The notes below the pieces were generated by a model. The model saw nothing but the letters and a program-made list of their open reading frames with translations. It was not told the DNA's origin and made no database searches. This document shows, piece by piece, positions 53,579 through 62,408 of a stretch of DNA of 64,000 nt (position 1 is the first letter of the stretch; each line of letters begins with the position of its first letter). The DNA is from CALBZH01 sp964538515 (GTDB taxonomy: Bacteria; Desulfobacterota; Syntrophobacteria; Syntrophobacterales; Syntrophobacteraceae): assembly GCA_964538515.1 (NCBI GenBank), contig CAZIEW010000024.1:1-64000 (forward strand), read 5' to 3'. The position numbers and the translations under genes were made by a program.

Positions 53579-56500
53579 TCACAGGATATTTCGATTCCGT
53601 CTCAGAGTCCCTTCAAGCTGGGCATACCGACCACGAAGCTCTGGAAGCCCTTGCCGCAGCGACTCGACTTGCCCGGCTTCCGCCGCTCTTTCCATCTCCT
53701 GGGCAGCTTTCTTGAACAGGGGAGCCCCGATGTTCGCGGCCGCTCCCTTGATCGTGTGTGCCAGCCGCTGAGCCTCCGAGCAATTCTCGGCTTCGACCGA
53801 GCGATTCAGGGATTCGATCTGAATCGTCATGTCTTCCAGAAAGCCTTCAATGATGGTCGAGGCCAGCTCAGAATCCCCCATGAGCCGATCCAGCAGGTCC
53901 GCTTCACTGAACACATCGGGGTCCGCTTCACCGTAAGCAACCGTCGGTGTCGCTTCTCCTTCGGAAGCAGGGGCCGTCTGGTTTTCCCGGAGTGTCTTGG
54001 GAAGCCAGCGATCGAGCATCTCCAGCACGGCCTTGTGCCGAATTGGCTTGGCAAGGTAGTCACTCATGCCGGCCCGGATGCACTTCTCCCTGTCATCGGA
54101 GGAGGCATTTGCCGTCAAAGCGATGACCGGTATTTCGTGGCTGCGAACCCGGGACTTGGGATTGCGGATGACTCGGGTCGCCCGATAACCATCCATTTCG
54201 GGCATCTGGCAGTCCATGAAGACCAGGTCATAGTCCTTGCGCTCCAGGGCTCTCAGCGCCTCCAACCCATTCGATACCACGTCCGCCTCGTACCCGAGCT
54301 TCGATAGGATTGCTTGAGCGACCTGTTGATTGGTGAACTGATCTTCGGCAAGCAGAAGGCGTGCACGATTTATGGATCCCGCGGAGGGTTGGCTCAACCG
54401 AGCCATCGGCGGATCGCTCTCGTCCATCGCGCCATCCGACTGACTTATTGAGCCACCAAGGCTTTTCAAGAGCTGTGCCTGCCGCACGGGCTTGGAGATT
54501 GAAGCCATAAAGCCGTTCTGATGGGCCGCCGTACTCTCCCTCTGCCCAAGGGGTGTCATGGCGATGATTCGTGTTCCTCCCAGCAGCGCCATCTCCTTCA
54601 GTGCATCGCCGAGCTTCGATCCGTTCGGTCCGGGCATCAACAAGTCCACAAGGGCGATCTGAAACGGATCCCCGTCGACCACCGCTTCACTTAGTCGTCT
54701 CAGAGCGGCGGCCCCGCTTTCGACCTCCTCGATCCGGCATCCCCACGACTCCAAGCTCATCCGAAGCCGCTCTCGGCTCGAAGGACTGTCATCCGCAACA
54801 AGCACCCGAAGGTCGCGAAGCTCGCTGAGAGAATCTTGGGTCGAGTTTTCCACAGCAGGCTGTTTTTCCAGTTTCACCGTGAACCAGAACCTGGAGCCTT
54901 CCCCGATGGTGCTCTCCACCCCGATTTCACCACCCATGAGCTCCGCCAGTTGTTTCGAGATCGCCAGACCCAGGCCGGTTCCACCGAATTTGCGCGTGGT
55001 GGACTCGTCTGCCTGCGTGAACGGTTGGAAGAGGAGGCTCACCCGATCCACCGGAATGCCGATCCCTGTATCCGTGACGGCGCAGCTCAGCCGCACGGAG
55101 CCTTCATCCTCCTCAAGGAGATCGACACGAACAACGACTTCTCCCTCTTTGGTGAACTTGATGGCATTCCCCGCCAGGTTGACAAGGATCTGGCGCAGCC
55201 GACCGGGGTCGCCCCGCAGCAGGGACGGAACTTCGGGAGCCACGATGCAGACCAGCTCGAGGCCTTTTTCGCCTGCGCGGACGGCGAGCATGTCCATGGT
55301 TTCTTCCATGCTCGACCGCAGATCAAAATCCAAACTCTCCAACGTCAGCTTGCCGGCTTCGATCTTCGAGAAGTCCAGAATGTCGTTGATCAGGTGCAGC
55401 AGGCTTTCCGCGCCCGTTCTCGCCAGCTCGGTGTACTTGCGCTGCTCGGGATCCAGCTCCGTCTCCAGGAGCAGCTCCGTCATTCCAATGACACCGTTCA
55501 TGGGGGTTCGGATCTCATGACTCATCTTCGCCAGAAACTGAGACTTGGCAACGTTGGCAAGCTCGGCCTGAACGGCCATTTGATTGGCGCGGGCGATGGC
55601 CTGCTCCAATTGCTCGTTGATCTGCTCGAGCTCCAGCTTCGAGCGTTTCAGGTCGTCTTCGATCCGCTTGGCATCGGTGATGTCCCGAAGCGTGGCATGA
55701 AAGACGGGATTGCCATGAAGCGTGATGGGCGTCAGCATGACCGATGCGGGGAATTCGCTGCCGTCAGCCCTGCGGCATTGCCACTCGAAGCAGAGATGGC
55801 CTTCCGTCATGGCCCGAAGAAGCATCTCATTGCTTTTGTGCCGTGACGCTTCGCCGTCCGGTTGGACGGGGGGTGAGAGCTCCCAGAAGCCACGAGATCG
55901 CAACTCCTCCTTCTGCGCGTAGCCGAACAGCAATAGCGTTGCGGGGTTGCAGTCGATCATGCGATCTTCATCCAAGATGACAATGGGATCGGCTGATTCC
56001 TCGAACAGGTGCCGGAATGAACGCTCGCTCTCTCGCAAAGCCTTCTCCGACCGCTTGATCTCCGTGACGTCCATCGCCGCGAAGATGCTGCCGGAATGCT
56101 GCCCGTCGGCATCAAAGAGGGGCGTGTAGGTGACGAGGAGGTGGCTGTCGAGCGAAGCCTCATAGAGCTCGATCGGCGAGGGGTACTTTCCGCTAAGCCC
56201 TTCATAATGCGGACAGATCGCCTCCAGTGCCTCGCAGTGGATCACGTCGTAGCAGAGCTTGCCTTTGCATGCGCTCCGAGTAAGCCCGTAGCGGTCCGCC
56301 ATGGCCCGGTTGACGCGAAGGAGCGTCTTGTCGCGGCTGATGACTGCCACCAGGTCGGGCAGGGCGTCGAAGGTACGCTCCCACTCGCCTTTGGACACCT
56401 CGAGAGCCGTCACGGCCCGCTTGAGCTTCAAGCTCGTGCGCAGGGTCAGCATCAGGAGAAGGACCATGCCAACGGCGGCTGCCAAAGCGACTCTAAGGTA

Positions 56501-57013
56501 GAGGTTGTATTGGCCCGGCATCTGGGGGGAGAAGACCTTGCCGTGGTCCTCCGGGGAGGGCCCCGGCTTGACGGCCTTCAAAGACTCTCTGACGGCTGAA
56601 TAGGCACTCAGGAGGTCCAGAGACGGGGTCGTCACAAGAAAATCGACCGAGTGTGCTTCGACCGCCGCTTCGATTTCGGTCGGGGACAAGGGAACGATCT
56701 CGAACCGTGTGGGCGCAAGCCGGCTACTCAAATGCTCCGCCTTCGGGGTCCACTCGGCGAGACAGGCTTCGCGCCCACGGGTGGCCGGGACCCCGATGCG
56801 AACAACACCCCGAGAGTCCTCCGATGCGCTTCCGGCCATAAACCTTTGCGGGCTGCCGCTCTCATCGAGGGCTCCCCGCGCTCCTGTTGACTCGGCGCCC
56901 GTACACCAACCTTGCCAGAGAGCCAGCAAGCAGAAGGCGACGGCCAGGCGACCCAGCCGGCCGGCCGGCCATCTCAGCCGTTTGCTTTGTGCGGGGTAAT
57001 CGGGACCGCTCAT
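53579..57013 (-). CDS. Hybrid histidine kinase with shortened PhnD-like sensor, two PAS, two REC and Hpt
   Basis: Multi-step phosphorelay kinase. The 1144-residue protein has a signal peptide, a PhnD-like binding-fold fragment (about 69-160; VRIGVPATRGREACLAEWTP), a membrane segment (about 172-192), two PAS domains (about 205-320 and 335-455), HisKA with H499 (MSHEIRTPMN), an ATPase domain, two receivers (the second with LVFMDCQMPEMDG) and a C-terminal Hpt domain (RLAHTIKGAAANIG). The sensor is about 90 residues where PhnD-type domains usually have more than 200. GGAGAG precedes the ATG. It could feed the receivers of the REC-GGDEF-REC-PP2C protein 108 bases downstream. Confidence 0.92.
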   Translation of the reverse strand: MSGPDYPAQSKRLRWPAGRLGRLAVAFCLLALWQGWCTGAESTGARGALDESGSPQRFMAGSASEDSRGVVRIGVPATRGREACLAEWTPKAEHLSSRLAPTRFEIVPLSPTEIEAAVEAHSVDFLVTTPSLDLLSAYSAVRESLKAVKPGPSPEDHGKVFSPQMPGQYNLYLRVALAAAVGMVLLLMLTLRTSLKLKRAVTALEVSKGEWERTFDALPDLVAVISRDKTLLRVNRAMADRYGLTRSACKGKLCYDVIHCEALEAICPHYEGLSGKYPSPIELYEASLDSHLLVTYTPLFDADGQHSGSIFAAMDVTEIKRSEKALRESERSFRHLFEESADPIVILDEDRMIDCNPATLLLFGYAQKEELRSRGFWELSPPVQPDGEASRHKSNEMLLRAMTEGHLCFEWQCRRADGSEFPASVMLTPITLHGNPVFHATLRDITDAKRIEDDLKRSKLELEQINEQLEQAIARANQMAVQAELANVAKSQFLAKMSHEIRTPMNGVIGMTELLLETELDPEQRKYTELARTGAESLLHLINDILDFSKIEAGKLTLESLDFDLRSSMEETMDMLAVRAGEKGLELVCIVAPEVPSLLRGDPGRLRQILVNLAGNAIKFTKEGEVVVRVDLLEEDEGSVRLSCAVTDTGIGIPVDRVSLLFQPFTQADESTTRKFGGTGLGLAISKQLAELMGGEIGVESTIGEGSRFWFTVKLEKQPAVENSTQDSLSELRDLRVLVADDSPSSRERLRMSLESWGCRIEEVESGAAALRRLSEAVVDGDPFQIALVDLLMPGPNGSKLGDALKEMALLGGTRIIAMTPLGQRESTAAHQNGFMASISKPVRQAQLLKSLGGSISQSDGAMDESDPPMARLSQPSAGSINRARLLLAEDQFTNQQVAQAILSKLGYEADVVSNGLEALRALERKDYDLVFMDCQMPEMDGYRATRVIRNPKSRVRSHEIPVIALTANASSDDREKCIRAGMSDYLAKPIRHKAVLEMLDRWLPKTLRENQTAPASEGEATPTVAYGEADPDVFSEADLLDRLMGDSELASTIIEGFLEDMTIQIESLNRSVEAENCSEAQRLAHTIKGAAANIGAPLFKKAAQEMERAAEAGQVESLRQGLPELRGRYAQLEGTLRRNRNIL

Positions 57014-57521
57014 ATCTCTCCATGTCGCTCCGGGACTGCATCACCCCAGGCTCACCTAACCGGCCTTCCTCCATGGGGATCGTGTCACTCTTCCGCAATG
57101 GCAATGCTCGGCAAGACAACGGATACCGGCTGCTCCCCGCAACCCCTGTGAGGTTCCGTGACAAGCCTCGCGCAGAAAGGGATCCGGAGCCCGAACAGTC
57201 GTCACGACTTGCGGCGCAATGACTGATCAGGTGATTCCTCTCTCTGCCGGGCCATGATGTGAGGCGTGGACCTTGGGAATCCGTTGATGTGCTCTTCAAG
57301 GCCTAGCAATTGACATACCAAGTCGCCTTGACACAGACGGGGACAACTCAGAAAATATCGAGTGCGATTGGTGGGTTGGGGAGGATCGCAAACGGGTGGC
57401 CCAAAGGGGACGGGTAGCCATTTTGCGGAGGCAAAGGCGGACGGAAGACGACAGCGGAAGCGGCCCTTCCGATCAGACACTCGTTTTCACTCGGGAGGGA
57501 ATGAGGGGATTGGCCGCAAGC
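57014..57521. other. Intergenic region, nothing assigned
   Basis: About 500 bases between the hybrid kinase and the GNAT gene. Open frames on both strands show no family resemblance. Two TTGACA hexamers occur near 57309 and 57333 on the plus strand, but without good -10 boxes or a gene downstream in that direction. No riboswitch or terminator could be supported. Confidence 0.5.
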
Positions 57522-57992
57522 TCAGTCGACCGAGTCCTCTCGCGCCCCATCGAGACGAGCCTGAAAACTGTAGCCGTGCTTTTCGAGTCCGATTCTTTCG
57601 TAGAAGGCATGCGCCTGCGACCGCTTGAGGTTCGACGACAGCGACAGCTTGTAGCACCCCTTGGCGCGGCACTCCGTTAGGGCGTAATGGACCAGCTCCC
57701 GGCCGATTCCCCTGCCATGAAGGGTCGGGTCGACCACGACATCCTCGAGGATGGCCGAAGGAGTGCCCAGATGGCCAAGGTTGTCCATGATGAGCAGCGC
57801 AAAGGTCCCGACAACACGGCCTTCCAGCTCGGCCACGAACAGCCGATAGTCCGGGTAAGATTGCATGCGATCGAAGATCGCCTCCGCCCGGTCAAGGGGC
57901 AGAACTTCCCCGTCGTCGAACCCGGGCTGAGCATACAGTCGCAGCACATCAGGAAGATCGGCCTTTGATGCCGTTCGAACCGTCAACGTCAT
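57522..57992 (-). CDS. GNAT-family N-acetyltransferase
   Basis: Acetyl-CoA-dependent acetyltransferase of unknown substrate. The 156-residue protein has the GNAT core: VRTASKADLPDVLRLY at the N-terminus, VVGTFALLIMDNLGHLGTPSAILEDVVVDPTLHGRGIGRELV with the acetyl-CoA loop GRGIG, and a C-terminal KLSLSSNLKRSQAHAFYERIGLEKHGYSF. GGAG lies nine bases before the chosen ATG. It is 17 bases downstream of the small secreted protein gene, so the two may be co-transcribed. Confidence 0.9.
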   Translation of the reverse strand: MTLTVRTASKADLPDVLRLYAQPGFDDGEVLPLDRAEAIFDRMQSYPDYRLFVAELEGRVVGTFALLIMDNLGHLGTPSAILEDVVVDPTLHGRGIGRELVHYALTECRAKGCYKLSLSSNLKRSQAHAFYERIGLEKHGYSFQARLDGAREDSVD

Positions 57993-58009
57993 TCGGGCCG
58001 TCTCCGAGG

Positions 58010-58438
58010 CTATTCGATGCGGGTCATTTTGGTCGGAGCGTCGTTTTTCCACTGGTACCACACCTCGTTCTCCTTGACGAAGATGCTGATCAGGGGAGGG
58101 GCCGAGATTTCGTAGCCTCGAAGGTACCAGTCGCGCCAGCCACGGTACACCTTCTCCTTGCTCGGCTTACGCCGAAAGAAGTACAGGGCGTACTTCCCAT
58201 CGACCTTGAGAAGCCAGTATTCGACGGACTCCTGGGTTTTGTCGCCCGACTTGGTGAGGGTCGTGTGGGTGCAGCCCCAGTGGCCGAGGAGCAAGGGATT
58301 GGGCTCCTGAGTGACCTTCATGAATACGTCCGGCTTGGTAGCAACGTCGGTGGAGGTGATCTCGGCGCATTGGCCGGTCGACAGCGCGTGGACATACACC
58401 AAGCAGAGCACGGTGGCAGCAGCGACAAGTCTTTTCAT
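58010..58438 (-). CDS. Small secreted protein of unknown function
   Basis: I do not recognise the family. The 142-residue protein begins with a clear signal peptide (MKRLVAAATVLCLVYVHALSTGQCA, cleavage likely after about residue 25). The mature part of about 117 residues has a Trp- and Tyr-rich beta-type pattern (GHWGCTHTTL, VEYWLLKVDGKYALYFFRR, YRGWRDWYLRGYEI, VWYQWKN). AAGGAG lies five bases before the ATG. The pattern suggests a periplasmic lipocalin-like or small beta protein, but that is a guess. Confidence 0.75.
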   Translation of the reverse strand: MKRLVAAATVLCLVYVHALSTGQCAEITSTDVATKPDVFMKVTQEPNPLLLGHWGCTHTTLTKSGDKTQESVEYWLLKVDGKYALYFFRRKPSKEKVYRGWRDWYLRGYEISAPPLISIFVKENEVWYQWKNDAPTKMTRIE

Positions 58439-58784
58439 GGATGCTCCTTGTTGGACAGGGGAGGGGCCCTCACGGTGACAACCGCACCGGCACCTCACAC
58501 GGTTGAGCACGACTAGAAGCGGACAAAAGGGGACGGATGCGAGTCGTCGGTCCACATTGTTCCCGGGTGATCGACATCCCCCTCCTCCCCCTCGGGGGAA
58601 TCGAAGGGGGGTGCGCCCTGCAGATCAACGCTGACGGAGTGCGAGCCGACGCCTTCCGCCCCGAGCGTGACTCTCAGATGAAGCGCACATGAGTGCTGAG
58701 CCATACCACGCCCATGATGCAGAACATTTTTATTTTAAGGCTTCCCTCTCCTTGGCGCACCACTCCGTCTCCGACTCCCCGCGC
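58439..58784. other. Intergenic region, nothing assigned
   Basis: About 345 bases between mlaD and the small secreted protein gene. One 63-codon minus-strand frame (58704-58513) shows no family pattern and no ribosome site. No terminator with a T-run was seen after mlaD. Confidence 0.5.
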
Positions 58785-59807
58785 CTATTCCTTCCCATGC
58801 GGGCCAATCCGCTGCTTCTCCCGCCACTGGTCGGTTCCGTTCGGCACGACTTGGTCGTACGTTCCGTCCTTCTTCCAAATCACCTTGTAGGGGTGGGCAC
58901 GGAGATCCACACTGAGCGCTTCCAGGTGACGGGAGGTTTCCTTGAGGTACTTGACGAGGGCTGCCAGATCCTGTTCGTTCGAGGTCACAACCGACCGCGC
59001 GTCCTTGACCAGCCCTCCGGCCTCCGAGAAGCCTTTTTCCGCCTGCACGAGTGTTTTGTTGAGCTGCGCTTGGATGCCGTCGATCTTCTTCTGGAGGTCG
59101 TGATTCGTCTGCCGCAAGTCCTTGAGAAACGCGGTCAGCTCTCTGCCCCCCTCATCGGTGGTCTGCTTCAGGCTGCTTCCAGCACTCTGGAGAGAGTCCG
59201 CGAAGGCGCTGACTTTTTCGATCACCGGTTTGAGATCGCGGCCCACCTCCCGAAATTCCACGAGGAGCGCATTGCTGTTTTGAATCGCCTCTTTAAGGGA
59301 GGATTCCGAGCGCACTTCATGAACGAGCCCCTGGGTCTCCTGAATGAGGCTGACCAGGCGGCCGGCAACCTGCTGCCCGGTTTCCAGGATCTGAGACAGG
59401 GAGGCCGGGGCTTGCCCTTCCAGGATTTCTCCCGGCTTGAGGTCGGCGCCTTCGGCGGAGCCTGGAGAGATCTCGACATATTTGGCCCCCATCATGCCCA
59501 GGCTCCGGATTTCAACGCGAGAATCCTTGCGCACTCGGGCTTTCGGGTCCACCTTCACCGTGACGGCAATCCGGTCCGGAGCGTTTTCGGCGATGCGAAT
59601 GCTCGTGACCTCCCCCACTTCCAGCCCGGCATACCAGACGGGAGATCCTTTGGTGATCCCGTCCGCGTAAGGAAAATGCAGCGTGATGGCTCGACGGTGA
59701 TCGAACAGCGTCTTGACGTCGCTGGCAATGATAATCCCGGCTCCGAGCAGCACCGCGGCGATGAGCATCAACAAACCGACTTTGATTTCCGAACGAAAGA
59801 CGTCCAT
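58785..59807 (-). CDS. mlaD: MlaD-type lipid-binding MCE protein
   Basis: Periplasmic, membrane-anchored component that carries phospholipids for the MlaEF transporter. The 340-residue protein starts MDVFRSEIKVGLLMLIAAVLLGAG, a single membrane anchor. The MCE domain follows (about 35-120; GITKGSPVWYAGLEVGEVTSI and MMGAKYVEISPG), then a long helical extension with coiled-coil character (about 130-300) before a basic tail. Standard MlaD ends soon after the MCE domain, so the helical extension is of the kind seen in MCE proteins that form longer assemblies. It lies 70 bases after mlaF. Confidence 0.9.
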   Translation of the reverse strand: MDVFRSEIKVGLLMLIAAVLLGAGIIIASDVKTLFDHRRAITLHFPYADGITKGSPVWYAGLEVGEVTSIRIAENAPDRIAVTVKVDPKARVRKDSRVEIRSLGMMGAKYVEISPGSAEGADLKPGEILEGQAPASLSQILETGQQVAGRLVSLIQETQGLVHEVRSESSLKEAIQNSNALLVEFREVGRDLKPVIEKVSAFADSLQSAGSSLKQTTDEGGRELTAFLKDLRQTNHDLQKKIDGIQAQLNKTLVQAEKGFSEAGGLVKDARSVVTSNEQDLAALVKYLKETSRHLEALSVDLRAHPYKVIWKKDGTYDQVVPNGTDQWREKQRIGPHGKE

Positions 59808-59877
59808 AAATCCTTTTCCCAACTTCAAGCGCGCACTAATCAAAACACAGTACCGGCCAGATAACCGCTCGCTGCCT

Positions 59878-60684
59878 TTATTCCATGTCGAGCAAATCTT
59901 CGAGGTAGTCGCGGCTCGACTGACGCAGCGGGATCGGTCCGTCAGCCCGCCCATGAATGAACTGCTGCACCAGGGGATCTTCTGAATCGCGGATGGCCTC
60001 TGGAGGCCCGATCGCGACCACTTTCCCCCGGTAGAGAACCACGATCTGGTGAGCGATTTTGAAGGCACTTTCAACGTGGTGGGTGACCACCACCGAGGTG
60101 ATTCGCATGCGTGCGGTCAAATCCATGATCAATTGGTCGATGACGCCACTCACGATGGGATCAAGCCCCGAGTTGGGCTCGTCATAGAAGACGATCTCCG
60201 GGTCCAGGGCCACGGCGCGCGCCAGAGCCACCCGCTTTTGCATGCCCCCGCTCAGCTGCGAGGGCTTCAAACGCTCGAAGTCACGGAGTCCCACCAGCTC
60301 GAGCTTCATCTTGACCATGAGGTCGATGATCTTCTCGTCGAGCTCCGTGTGCTCCCGCAAGGGCAGGGCAATGTTGTCGTGAACCGTGAGCGAGTTGAGC
60401 AGGGCGCCCCCTTGGAAGAGCATGCCGAACCGCTTGCGGTAGCCTTCCATTTCGCTCTCGTCAAAGCGGGTGATGTCCAGGCCGTTCACGAGGATCCTGC
60501 CGGAGTCCGGACGGATGACGCCGATCAGGTGCCGCAGCAGGGTGCTCTTCCCGCACCCGCTTCCACCCATGATGGCAGTCACCCGGGCCTTGGGGATGTT
60601 GAAATGAATCCCGTCGAGGACGGTTCGGCCGTCGAAGCGTTTAACGAGGCTCTGGATCTCGATGATCGGCTCGGCTTCAGGCAT
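59878..60684 (-). CDS. mlaF: MlaF-type ABC transporter ATPase
   Basis: ATPase driving phospholipid transport with MlaE. The 268-residue protein has Walker A GGSGCGKST (about 45), signature LSGGMQKRVALARA, Walker B EIVFYDEPNSGLDPI and a switch His in VVTHH. The chosen ATG follows AGGGA. An alternative GTG at 60720 overlaps the mlaE stop in a GTGA junction and would add 12 residues. C-terminal residues 240-268 match the MlaF tail. Confidence 0.93.
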   Translation of the reverse strand: MPEAEPIIEIQSLVKRFDGRTVLDGIHFNIPKARVTAIMGGSGCGKSTLLRHLIGVIRPDSGRILVNGLDITRFDESEMEGYRKRFGMLFQGGALLNSLTVHDNIALPLREHTELDEKIIDLMVKMKLELVGLRDFERLKPSQLSGGMQKRVALARAVALDPEIVFYDEPNSGLDPIVSGVIDQLIMDLTARMRITSVVVTHHVESAFKIAHQIVVLYRGKVVAIGPPEAIRDSEDPLVQQFIHGRADGPIPLRQSSRDYLEDLLDME

Positions 60685-60716
60685 GGTATCCCTGGTCGGG
60701 TGTTGGGTTTCGCAGG

Positions 60717-61517
60717 TCACAGGAACAGGTAAAAGACCGTCGTGAAGAAACAGTCCGCCAGGATGATGCAGATGAGGGAGGTCACGACGGAAACCATGGT
60801 CGCTTTGCCAACCCCTTCGGCACCGCCTCGAACCACGAACGCCATGTAGCAGCCGACCATGGCGATGATCCCGGCGAAGACAAAGCTTTTGAAGAGCCCG
60901 GTGAGGATGTCCTTGGTGAGCAGCGAGTCCAGGGTGTTCTGGATGTACAGCGAGGACCGGATCCCAACCGCCGTCGTCCCCACCACGTATCCCCCGATCA
61001 TCCCCGTCACGTCGGCGACGACGGTGAGGCAGGGGAGCATGATGAGCATCGCCAGCAATCGCGGGACGACGAGGTAGGCGATGGGAGCGATGGCCATGAC
61101 TTCAAGGGCCAGGATTTCCTCGGTCACCATCATGGTTCCCAGCTCGGCCGTGAACGCGGCGCTCACACGCCCCGCCACCACGATCGCCGTCAGCAGCGGC
61201 CCCATCTCCCGCGTCATGGCCACACCCGCCAAACTCGCCGCATAGGTGACGGCTCCGAACTTCGCCAGCTGGTAGGCCGTCTGGAGCACAAGAATAATGC
61301 CGATCACAAACGAAACCAGGAGCACGATCGGGAGCGACTTGACGCCGACCTCCTCCATCTGAGCAATCGCGGCTTTCACCCGCAGCGGTTTGCCCTGGAA
61401 CGGCTTGACGAGCATCCAGCGCAGGCTTTCGACAAAAAAACACGTGATGCTCGTCAGATGGCGCAGAAAGACAACGGCCCGGCTCACGACCGGGGACCGG
61501 GCTGCATGACGGCTCAC
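60717..61517 (-). CDS. mlaE: MlaE-type ABC transporter permease
   Basis: Inner-membrane permease of the Mla phospholipid system. The 266-residue protein has about five hydrophobic segments and family motifs: GVKSLPIVLLVSFVIGIILVLQTAYQLAKFGA, REMGPLLTAIVVAGRVSAAFTAELGTM with the conserved EMGP/AGR region, and EILALEVMAI. The start is GTG, overlapping the stop of the STAS gene by four bases, which suggests translational coupling between the STAS protein and the permease. Confidence 0.93.
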   Translation of the reverse strand: MSRHAARSPVVSRAVVFLRHLTSITCFFVESLRWMLVKPFQGKPLRVKAAIAQMEEVGVKSLPIVLLVSFVIGIILVLQTAYQLAKFGAVTYAASLAGVAMTREMGPLLTAIVVAGRVSAAFTAELGTMMVTEEILALEVMAIAPIAYLVVPRLLAMLIMLPCLTVVADVTGMIGGYVVGTTAVGIRSSLYIQNTLDSLLTKDILTGLFKSFVFAGIIAMVGCYMAFVVRGGAEGVGKATMVSVVTSLICIILADCFFTTVFYLFL

Positions 61518-61858
61518 GCCGGCAATCCTCCCCCAAGCGCCTCCTCCACGGAAACGGCCACTTCGAACACCTGCTTGAGATAGGCCAGCTCAAAGACCGA
61601 CTCCACGGCTGGGCGCATGGCCGCCAGGGTCAACCGTGCGTTGGACTGGCGGGAAAGCCGGAGCGCCTCCACCAGCGTTGCGATTCCCGAGCTGTCCATG
61701 TAGGGAACCGCGCTCAGGTCCACCACCACGTGCCCCGTTTCCTGCTCGAAAACGGAAAGCACCGCATCGCGCAGACGCGGTGAGGAGCTCAAATCCACAT
61801 CGCCCTCGGTCCTGATGACGAACGTCCGAGGACCCTTTTCAACGACTTCTACTTTCAA
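61514..61858 (-). CDS. STAS protein coupled to the Mla transporter
   Basis: The 114-residue STAS domain reads VVDLSAVPYMDSSGIATLVEALRLSR at its core, with the DSSG phosphorylation loop of anti-sigma-factor antagonists. In Mla systems the STAS subunit MlaB is needed for MlaEF assembly and activity, and its gene is in the operon. Here an RsbW-type kinase and a PP2C phosphatase lie immediately upstream. The gene could therefore be a MlaB-like subunit that is also phosphorylated, or an ordinary antagonist that merely shares the operon. Confidence 0.88.
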   Translation of the reverse strand: MKVEVVEKGPRTFVIRTEGDVDLSSSPRLRDAVLSVFEQETGHVVVDLSAVPYMDSSGIATLVEALRLSRQSNARLTLAAMRPAVESVFELAYLKQVFEVAVSVEEALGGGLPA

Positions 61859-61952
61859 TTCTGGTCAACCTCCAATTCCACATCACCCTTCCCGATCAAC
61901 AAGACCTCGACGGGACCGACGACATCCGCTCGCGTCGCCTTCCACGGCGGCG

Positions 61953-62408
61953 CTACCGGCTTGGCTCGCCCTCAGCCTCCACACTCCGCTGCCGGCGCTT
62001 GAGCAGCCGGAGCAGCGTTCCCCCGTCGGCCGGGTGCTCGTAGCGTGCCTCATCCATGGCAGATCGGATGAAGTGCATGCCGAGACCTCCCGGACGAACC
62101 TCCAAGAGATCCCGGGACTGAAACGCTTCCGGGTCCTTTTGCTCGCCAAAGTCGCGAATAGTAACCTCAAACGTTTCGCTTTTCACCACAAACGTGACGA
62201 TCAAGCGTCCATCCACCCGGCCGCCGTAGGCGTGACGAATGACGTTGGCACAGGCCTCGTCCACGGCCAGCACCATCCGCTCCGCTTCCCGCCGCTCGAA
62301 GCCGAGCCTCTCCGCGAGCCGATCCACGAGAGCACGCACGAGGAAGAGAACCCCGGGATCGGACGGCAGCTCCAGGGTTACGGGTCCGGAAAAGGTGACG
62401 GGGCTCAT
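61953..62408 (-). CDS. RsbW/SpoIIAB-type serine kinase
   Basis: GHKL-type kinase expected to phosphorylate the neighbouring STAS protein. The 151-residue protein has the N-box MVLAVDEACANVIRHAYGG, G1 IRDFGEQKD and G2 PGGLGMHFIRSAMDEARYE. The ATG overlaps the stop of the PP2C gene by four bases. The gap of 94 bases to the STAS gene shows nothing unusual. No sigma factor is nearby. Confidence 0.9.
   Translation of the reverse strand: MSPVTFSGPVTLELPSDPGVLFLVRALVDRLAERLGFERREAERMVLAVDEACANVIRHAYGGRVDGRLIVTFVVKSETFEVTIRDFGEQKDPEAFQSRDLLEVRPGGLGMHFIRSAMDEARYEHPADGGTLLRLLKRRQRSVEAEGEPSR

Noticed and set aside
58513..58704. A 63-codon minus-strand frame between mlaD and the secreted protein gene
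   Set aside because: No ribosome site, no family pattern, and it overlaps the end of an unrelated frame.
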